Origin: JBEKTY01 sp049515555
Lineage (GTDB): Bacteria; Planctomycetota; Planctomycetia; Pirellulales; Thermoguttaceae
Reading direction: 5' to 3'
DNA: 37,377 nucleotides
NCBI GenBank assembly: GCA_049515555.1
Contig: JBEKTY010000072.1
Coordinates: 1-37,377, forward strand
The notes below the pieces were generated by a model. The model was given only the letters and a program-made list of their open reading frames with translations. It was not told where the DNA came from and ran no database searches. Made by a program: the position numbers and the translations under genes. Every line of letters starts with the position of its first letter. Position 1 is the first letter of the stretch. This document shows, one piece after another, positions 32,976 to 37,377 of this stretch.

Positions 32976-33581
32976 TCAAGCCGCCCGCAGCGGCACGCCG
33001 AACTTCCGCAACAATTCCCGCGCCTCGTCGTTGCTGCCGCAGTTGGTCACCAGCGTCACGGTCATCCCCTGGGTCTGCGAGAACTTGTCGGGATTCAGCT
33101 CGGGAAACACCAACTGCTCGGTCAGGCCCAGGGTGTAGTTGCCGTGGCCGTCGAAGGCGTCGGGGTCCAGGCCGCGGAAGTCGCGGACCCGGGGCAGCGC
33201 CAGGGCGACCAACCGGTCCAGGAACTCGTACATCCGCCGGCCCCGCAGCGTCACCTTGCAGCCGATGGCCTGCCCCTCGCGAAGCTTGAAGCCGGCGATG
33301 GACTGGCGGGCCAGCGTAACCACTGGTTTCTGACCGGCGATGGTCCGCAGGGCGTCCAAGGCCTCTTCCAGGTACTTCTTCTCGGCGGCCGCCTTGCCCA
33401 CCCCCATGTTGATTACGATCTTCTGCAGCCGGGGCAGCGACAGGCGGTTGCTGCGGCCCAGCGCCTCGACCAGGGCGGGAAGGATTTCGCTGCGGTAGCG
33501 CTCCAGCAGGCGGGGCGTGGGGGGCGGCTTCTTGGCCGCCCCTTTCTCCGCCGCTTGCTCTTTGCTGCGTTTGGCGCTCAT
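32976..33581 (-). CDS. rplE: 50S ribosomal protein L5
   Basis: L5 binds 5S rRNA and forms bridge B1b with S13. The 201 residues carry LPRLQKIVINMGVGKAAAEK, KLREGQAIGCKVTLRGRRMY and the C-terminal GMTVTLVTNCGSNDEARELL. A basic Lys/Ala/Pro-rich N-terminal extension of about 20 residues precedes the conserved part. It follows rplX by 28 bp. Confidence 0.97.
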   Translation of the reverse strand: MSAKRSKEQAAEKGAAKKPPPTPRLLERYRSEILPALVEALGRSNRLSLPRLQKIVINMGVGKAAAEKKYLEEALDALRTIAGQKPVVTLARQSIAGFKLREGQAIGCKVTLRGRRMYEFLDRLVALALPRVRDFRGLDPDAFDGHGNYTLGLTEQLVFPELNPDKFSQTQGMTVTLVTNCGSNDEARELLRKFGVPLRAA

Positions 33582-33609
33582 GGCGTGGACCTGCTCACTT
33601 ATTCAATTC

Positions 33610-33963
33610 TCACTTGGTACTTTCGGCCGGCTGGGCCTTGGGCGGCGAGACCAGGCCGTTGCCGGCCCCGCATTTCTTGCAGAACCGCTCCTTGGCGCCG
33701 TCCGCAAGGATCCGGGCCCCGACGCGGACCGCCGCGCCGCACGCCTGGCAGAGCAGCTTCACGTTGCTCTGCGGGACGGGCATTTCGACCGAGAGCCGGC
33801 CGCCCTGCGGGTTCTTCTGGCTGCGGCGCACGTGGCGGTAGACGCGATTGACGCCCTCCACCACCAGCTTGTCGGAGCTTCGCACGACGCGGAGCACTTT
33901 GCCCCGCTTCCCTCGGTCCTCGCCGCGGATGACCAGCACCGTATCGTTCTTCTTGATCCACAT
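33610..33963 (-). CDS. rplX: 50S ribosomal protein L24
   Basis: L24 starts large-subunit assembly. The 117 residues have the KOW motif (VIRGEDRGKRGKVLRVV, about residues 11-27) and a zinc ribbon formed by CQAC and CKKC in the C-terminal half. The ATG overlaps the stop of rplN by one base (TGATG). Confidence 0.97.
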   Translation of the reverse strand: MWIKKNDTVLVIRGEDRGKRGKVLRVVRSSDKLVVEGVNRVYRHVRRSQKNPQGGRLSVEMPVPQSNVKLLCQACGAAVRVGARILADGAKERFCKKCGAGNGLVSPPKAQPAESTK

Positions 33964-34331
33964 CAGACCACCTCGGCGGCCAGGCTCACGATTTTCATGA
34001 AGTTTCGCTCCCGCAGCTCGCGGGCGACCGCGCCGAAGATCCGCGTGCCGCGGGGATTCCGCTCGGTGTCGATGATCACCGCGGCGTTGCTGTCGAAGCG
34101 GACGTAACTGCCGTCGTTGCGGCGGGTGGGCTGCTTGCAGCGGACGATCACCGCCCGCACCACGCCCCCCTTCTTCACCTCGCTGCCGGGGATCACGCTC
34201 TTGACGCTGCACACCACGATGTCGCCGATCCCGGCCGTACGGCGGTGGGTGCCCCCCAGCACCTTGATGCACATCAATTCCTTGGCCCCGGAGTTGTCGG
34301 CCACGTCGAGTCGGGTTTGCATCTGGATCAT
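33963..34331 (-). CDS. rplN: 50S ribosomal protein L14
   Basis: L14 contacts 16S rRNA at bridges B5 and B8. The 122 residues begin MIQMQTRLDVADNSGAKELM and include LGGTHRRTAGIGDIVVCSVK and GTRIFGAVARELRERNFMKI. It is 37 bp from rpsQ and overlaps rplX by one base. Confidence 0.98.
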   Translation of the reverse strand: MIQMQTRLDVADNSGAKELMCIKVLGGTHRRTAGIGDIVVCSVKSVIPGSEVKKGGVVRAVIVRCKQPTRRNDGSYVRFDSNAAVIIDTERNPRGTRIFGAVARELRERNFMKIVSLAAEVV

Positions 34332-34368
34332 GGTTCTCTCGCTCAGGCGGCGGCGGTCGGCCGGCCGG

Positions 34369-34671
34369 CTACTCTGCTGAGGGTTCCCCGGCCTCGGGGC
34401 TGCGCCGCTTTCCCGCCGCGTCGGCGGCGCGGGCCGGAGTCACCACCCGCAGCAGCCGCCAGCGCTTGGTCCGCGACAGCGGCCGGCTCTCGACGATCTC
34501 CACCAGGTCGCCGGCCCGCGACACGTTCTCTTCGTCGTGGGCCGTGCACACGGTGCGGCGGCGGAGGATCTTCCCGTACCGCGCATGGCGGACCAAGCGC
34601 GAGATTTCCACCCGCCGCGTCTTGGGCGCCTTGTCGCGGGTCACGATGCCGACGCAAACTCTCTGGGGCAT
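34369..34671 (-). CDS. rpsQ: 30S ribosomal protein S17
   Basis: S17 is a primary binder of 16S rRNA helix 11. The 100 residues form an OB-fold with MPQRVCVGIVTRDKAPKTRR, HARYGKILRRRTVCTAHDEE and GDLVEIVESRPLSRTKRWRL. A non-conserved Ala/Glu-rich tail follows. Between it and rpmC lie 103 bp made almost wholly of a repeat element. Confidence 0.97.
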   Translation of the reverse strand: MPQRVCVGIVTRDKAPKTRRVEISRLVRHARYGKILRRRTVCTAHDEENVSRAGDLVEIVESRPLSRTKRWRLLRVVTPARAADAAGKRRSPEAGEPSAE

Positions 34672-34687
34672 GGCTTTTTTCCAAGGG

Positions 34688-34821
34688 AGTTGGAAGTTAG
34701 GAGTTACGAGTTAGAAGCACTTGGTCTAACCCTCACCGGTATAGGTCGCATGGGTCCTACAGGTCCCGTTGGTCTTATAGGACCTCTCCACTTCTAACTC
34801 CTGACTCCTGACTTCCAACTT
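34688..34821. repeat. Inverted repeat with a 9-bp tandem centre between rpmC and rpsQ
   Basis: Left arm AGTTGGAAGTTAGGAGTTAC (34688 on) pairs with the right arm ending CCTGACTTCCAACTT at 34821. Each arm is itself built from repeats of about seven bases (GGAGTTA-like). The centre (about 34742-34786) is five degenerate copies of a 9-bp unit, as in TAGGTCGCA, TGGGTCCTA, CAGGTCCCG. The 3' end of rpmC, from codon 69 to the stop at 34775, lies inside it. Confidence 0.9.
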
Positions 34822-35026
34822 CTGCCTTGGCGGCCGCCAGCTCCCGCTGCCGCCGGATGGTATAAATTCGCGCGATCAGCCGGCGGTTCTTCCGCAGCTC
34901 GCTGGGGGCGTCCAGGCGCTCGGTCTGCGCTTGCAGCCGCAGGCGGAACAAATGCTCCGTCGTCTCCTTCAGCAGCAACCGGAGCTGCTCGTCGCTCATG
35001 TCTCGAAGCTCACTGCTCTTGGCCAT
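34775..35026 (-). CDS. rpmC: 50S ribosomal protein L29 with a repeat-derived C-terminus
   Basis: L29 lies at the tunnel exit and helps dock trigger factor and the signal recognition particle. The 83 residues begin MAKSSELRDMSDEQLRLLLK, and QTERLDAPSELRKNRRLIAR is the conserved second helix. Conserved sequence ends near residue 68 (AAAKA); the last 15 residues EVGSQESGVRSGEVL are encoded by the repeat element that fills the rpmC-rpsQ gap. Family members are usually 60-70 residues, so the tail looks added by the insertion. It starts 13 bp after rplP. Confidence 0.96.
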   Translation of the reverse strand: MAKSSELRDMSDEQLRLLLKETTEHLFRLRLQAQTERLDAPSELRKNRRLIARIYTIRRQRELAAAKAEVGSQESGVRSGEVL

Positions 35027-35039
35027 CGCGGCTACTTTC

Positions 35040-35456
35040 TCACAACGGACGGCGGCGGAGGAAACGGACCGTGACCGGCATTTTGTGGGCCAGGCGGGCG
35101 AAGCACAGCCGCGCCGCCTCCTCCGCAATGCCGCTCAACTCGAACAACACCGTTCCCGGCTTCACCACCGCGGCCCAGTATTCCGGCTCGCCCTTGCCCT
35201 TGCCCATGCGGGTCTCCAAGGGGATGGAGGTGATCGGCTTGTGGGGGAAAATGCGGATGTACAGGCGGCCTTCGCTGCGCAGGTACTGCTGGGCGGCGAT
35301 GCGGCCGGCCTCGATGGTCTGCGCGCTCACCCAGCCGCCCTGCACGGCCTGCAAGCCGAAGTCGCCGAAGACGACCCGGTTGCCCCGCGAGGCGTCACCT
35401 CTTATACGTCCTCTTTGGCTTTTTCGGTGCTTGACCCGCTTTGGCATCAGCGCCAT
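35040..35456 (-). CDS. rplP: 50S ribosomal protein L16
   Basis: L16 shapes the A-site tRNA binding region. The 138 residues start MALMPKRVKHRKSQRGRIRG and contain GRLYIRIFPHKPITSIPLET and GEPEYWAAVVKPGTVLFELS. I use ATG 35456, preceded by AAGGTGA; ATG 35447 is an alternative. The gene overlaps the end of rpsC by about 62 bases in another frame, an unusually long overlap for ribosomal genes. Confidence 0.96.
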   Translation of the reverse strand: MALMPKRVKHRKSQRGRIRGDASRGNRVVFGDFGLQAVQGGWVSAQTIEAGRIAAQQYLRSEGRLYIRIFPHKPITSIPLETRMGKGKGEPEYWAAVVKPGTVLFELSGIAEEAARLCFARLAHKMPVTVRFLRRRPL

Positions 35457-36114
35457 TGACGTCACCTTCGCTGCTGAACGTGCCTAAATTGATCCACACT
35501 TGGACCCCCAGGTGGCCTTGGGCGATCTTCGCCTCGGCGAAGCCGTAGTCGATGTTCGCCCGCAGCGTGGAGAGCGGGATCGAGCCGGCGATCTGTTTCT
35601 CGCGGCGGGACATTTCGGCCCCGCCCAGCCGGCCGGAAAGTTGTATCTTGATCCCCTTGGCCCCCGCCTCCATGGTCTGCTCCATGGAGCGCTTCATCGT
35701 CCGCCGGAACCCGGCGCGCTTGATCAACTGCTCGCCGATGTCCTCGGCCACCAGTTGCGCCACCAGCTCGGGCCGGTTGAGCTCCTCGATCTTGATGTTG
35801 ATCCGCCGGCCGGTCTTGTCCTGGAGCTCCTTTTGCAGCTCCTCGACCCGCTCGCCCTTGCGGCCGATGAGCACGCCGGGCCGCGCCGAGAAGAGGACCA
35901 CCTTCACCTCGTCCCGCGTCCGCTCGATCTCGATCTTGGCGATGGCCGGGTAGACCGGCTTGCCGCCCTTGTCCTTGCGCAACTTGATGAAGTCGCGGAT
36001 CCGCTGGTCTTCCACCAGCAGATCGGCGAACTCCTGCTTGGAGGCGAACCAGCGGCTCTTCCAGCCGATCATGATGCCGGTGCGAAAACCGATCGGGTTG
36101 ACTTTCTGCCCCAT
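35395..36114 (-). CDS. rpsC: 30S ribosomal protein S3
   Basis: S3 forms part of the mRNA entry channel and helicase. The 239 residues have MGQKVNPIGFRTGIMIGWKS, the KH domain with PGVLIGRKGERVEELQKEL and the C-terminal domain GAKGIKIQLSGRLGGAEMSR. The last 20 or so residues (Ala/Lys-rich, ending KRTYKR) extend over the start of rplP and are probably lineage-specific. Confidence 0.97.
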   Translation of the reverse strand: MGQKVNPIGFRTGIMIGWKSRWFASKQEFADLLVEDQRIRDFIKLRKDKGGKPVYPAIAKIEIERTRDEVKVVLFSARPGVLIGRKGERVEELQKELQDKTGRRINIKIEELNRPELVAQLVAEDIGEQLIKRAGFRRTMKRSMEQTMEAGAKGIKIQLSGRLGGAEMSRREKQIAGSIPLSTLRANIDYGFAEAKIAQGHLGVQVWINLGTFSSEGDVNGADAKAGQAPKKPKRTYKR

Positions 36115-36136
36115 GTGCTACTCCAGCATCGCTGTG

Positions 36137-36463
36137 CTACTCCAGCGCCACGCGGATGTGCGACGACCGCTTCTGGATAACCGAGGCCGAGCCCCGCGAC
36201 TTGGGCTGCATGCGTTTGAACATCGGCCCGCCGTCGACCCGCACGTCGACCACCTTCAGATGGCGGAGGTTGGCGGCCCGGCGGTCCTCGGCGTTGGCCA
36301 TCGCGCTGCGGAGGACTTTTTCCAGGAGCCGCGCCCCGCGGTGCGGCTGAAAACGCAGGATCTCCAGGGCCTTGTCGGCCCCCTTGCCGCGAATCAGGTC
36401 GGCCAGGGGGCGGACCTTCCGCGGGGCGATCTTCGCGAAGCGGTGCGTGGACTCGTAGGCCAT
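36137..36463 (-). CDS. rplV: 50S ribosomal protein L22
   Basis: L22 lines the exit tunnel. The 108 residues carry KIAPRKVRPLADLIRGKGAD, RGARLLEKVLRSAMANAEDR and the beta-hairpin region KRMQPKSRGSASVIQKRSSH. It starts two bases after the rpsS stop (TAACATG). Confidence 0.97.
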   Translation of the reverse strand: MAYESTHRFAKIAPRKVRPLADLIRGKGADKALEILRFQPHRGARLLEKVLRSAMANAEDRRAANLRHLKVVDVRVDGGPMFKRMQPKSRGSASVIQKRSSHIRVALE

Positions 36464-36464
36464 G

Positions 36465-36734
36465 TTACTTCTTTCCCTTCCCGCCGTGCCCGCGGAACGT
36501 CCGCGTGGGCGCGAATTCCCCCAGCCGGTGCCCCACCATCTCCTCCGTCACGAACACCTTCACGTGCACCTTGCCGTTGTGCACCAGGAAGGTGTGGCCG
36601 ACGAACTCGGGAACGATGGTGCAGGGCCGGGCCCAGGTCTTCACCGGGTCTTTGACCCCCATGAGGTTCATCTTCTCCACCTTGGCGAACAGCTTGGGGT
36701 TGACGAAGGGGCCTTTCTTGAGTGATCTGCTCAT
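36465..36734 (-). CDS. rpsS: 30S ribosomal protein S19
   Basis: S19 binds the 16S rRNA head with S13. The 89 residues begin MSRSLKKGPFVNPKLFAKVE and contain TIVPEFVGHTFLVHNGKVHV and GHRLGEFAPTRTFRGH. No good Shine-Dalgarno precedes ATG 36734; instead the start region has been duplicated upstream as 20-bp units, and a short reading frame ends over this ATG. Confidence 0.97.
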   Translation of the reverse strand: MSRSLKKGPFVNPKLFAKVEKMNLMGVKDPVKTWARPCTIVPEFVGHTFLVHNGKVHVKVFVTEEMVGHRLGEFAPTRTFRGHGGKGKK

Positions 36735-36792
36735 GTTCTCAGCGATCCGCTCGTGTTATTGGCGATCTGCCCATATTCTCTGCGATCTGCCC
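36721..36792. repeat. Tandem 20-bp units copying the rpsS start region
   Basis: On the plus strand the units begin at 36721, 36741 and 36761 (AGTGATCTGCTCATGTTCTC and close variants), with a partial copy TGCGATCTGCCC at 36781. The first contains the rpsS start codon and codons 2-5 (complement of GAGAACATGAGC). They fill most of the rplB-rpsS gap. Confidence 0.9.
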
Positions 36793-36805
36793 GCGATCCG
36801 TTCAT
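36731..36805 (-). CDS. Possible 24-residue leader peptide between rplB and rpsS
   Basis: An ATG at 36805, four bases after the rplB stop, opens a frame of 24 codons (MNGSRADRREYGQIANN, then TSGSLRT) whose TGA overlaps the rpsS ATG as ATGA. It lies wholly in the duplicated 20-bp units. Its exact fit between the two genes suggests a coupling device that carries ribosomes from rplB into rpsS, though the peptide itself resembles nothing I know. It may be a chance frame. Confidence 0.35.
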   Translation of the reverse strand: MNGSRADRREYGQIANNTSGSLRT

Positions 36806-36809
36806 GGCG

Positions 36810-37376
36810 CTACTTGATCTTCAATTGTCCGTACCGCCGGGACTTGCGGCGGCGGACGATGGCCTTGTTGGAGGGCTTGCGGCGTTTGCGGGTCGAGCCG
36901 CCCTTGGCCAGTTTTCCGGTGGGGCTGACGGGGTGCCGGCCGCCCTTGGTGCGGCCTTCGCCGCCGCCGTGCGGATGGTCGATGGGATTCATGGCCGTGC
37001 CGCGAACGTGCGGCCTGCGGCCCATCCAGCGTTTCCGCCCGGCCTTGCCCAGCACGACGTTCATGTGGTCGGCGTTGCCCAGCGCGCCGACGGTTGCCCG
37101 GCAGGCCGACGGCACGCGGCGGATCTCGCCGCTGGGGAGATTGATCTGGGCCCAGTCGGCGTCGCGGGCGGCCAGCGTGGCGTGGGCCCCGGCCGAGCGG
37201 CACAAGGCGCCGCCGCGGCCCGGCTGCATCTCGATGTTGTGGATGTCCATGCCGGGCGGGATCTTGGCCAGGGGCAGGCAATTGCCGGCCGCGGCCGGGG
37301 CCTCCGGCCCGCTCAGGACCTGGTCGCCGGCCTTCAGGCCCTCGGGGGCCAGGATGTAGCGCTTCTCGCCGTCGGC
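36810..37376 (-). CDS. rplB: 50S ribosomal protein L2 (partial, 5' end beyond window)
   Basis: L2 is needed for subunit joining and peptidyl transfer. About 188 codons are present, from EKRYILAPEGLKAGDQVLSG near the right edge through QPGRGGALCRSAGAHATLAA, the catalytic-centre block GTAMNPIDHPHGGGEGRTKG and the end SRRYGQLKIK. The His in the DHPHGGGEG block is conserved. The start and about 85-90 N-terminal residues lie outside the window. Confidence 0.97.
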   Translation of the reverse strand, partial: ADGEKRYILAPEGLKAGDQVLSGPEAPAAAGNCLPLAKIPPGMDIHNIEMQPGRGGALCRSAGAHATLAARDADWAQINLPSGEIRRVPSACRATVGALGNADHMNVVLGKAGRKRWMGRRPHVRGTAMNPIDHPHGGGEGRTKGGRHPVSPTGKLAKGGSTRKRRKPSNKAIVRRRKSRRYGQLKIK

Positions 37377-37377
37377 A

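Noticed and set aside
34739..34786. CRISPR-like array
   Set aside because: Units are only nine bases, degenerate and without spacers; no cas gene is present in the window.

Overview
The window looks like chromosomal DNA of a high-GC planctomycete, probably of the Pirellulales type. I infer this from protein content (Tat-exported Gfo/Idh/MocA oxidoreductase and TIM-barrel enzymes, an outside-acting PQQ-type beta-propeller, a single-domain neutral-ceramidase-like protein), from the ribosomal operon layout and from the dense short palindromic repeats. No 16S gene or other direct taxonomic marker is present. No tRNA, rRNA, CRISPR array, transposase or integrase was found.

Region 1 (1-6785, plus strand except phoU) is housekeeping. 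dapF (lysine and peptidoglycan precursor) overlaps a DUF374 lysophospholipid acyltransferase-like gene, followed by xseA (exonuclease VII large subunit). A convergent phoU-like gene overlaps the end of xseA. Then come ilvH and ilvC (branched-chain amino acid synthesis), a 97-residue unknown protein and a radical SAM protein, the last three closely packed. Two good sigma70-type promoters are visible, one of which probably gives a leaderless dapF transcript.

Region 2 (6833-23165) is an accessory carbohydrate/solute locus, nearly all on the minus strand. The first group runs TIM-barrel isomerase/epimerase, ceramidase-like amidase, GH3 hydrolase, APC permease, DegT aminotransferase, PQQ-type propeller protein. 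The second runs HExxH putative metallopeptidase, nucleotidyltransferase, sodium:solute symporter. A PocR-AraC regulator sits between them and a plus-strand Gfo/Idh/MocA oxidoreductase lies at the far end. Together they suggest hydrolysis of an external glycoconjugate, uptake of the products by two transporters and oxidation or isomerisation by exported enzymes. The substrate is unknown, and the GH3 protein has unusual catalytic motifs.

Region 3 (23258-37377, minus strand) is the S10/spc/alpha ribosomal gene block: rplB (partial), rpsS, rplV, rpsC, rplP, rpmC, rpsQ, rplN, rplX, rplE, rpsN, rpsH, rplF, rplR, rpsE, rplO, secY, adk, map, rpmJ, rpsM, rpsK, rpsD, rpoA, rplQ. infA and rpmD are absent from their usual places.

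The most notable property of the window is its load of short inverted repeats of at least eight sequence families. They lie between genes, in frame inside genes (radical SAM, Gfo/Idh/MocA, ceramidase-like), and as the source of protein C-termini (L29, the AraC regulator, the symporter). One copy is bracketed by an 11-bp direct repeat that looks like a target-site duplication. Inside the ribosomal operon an 8-bp unit is repeated six times directly in front of the rpsE start codon. The rpsS start region has been copied as 20-bp units, and a 24-codon reading frame bridges rplB to rpsS.
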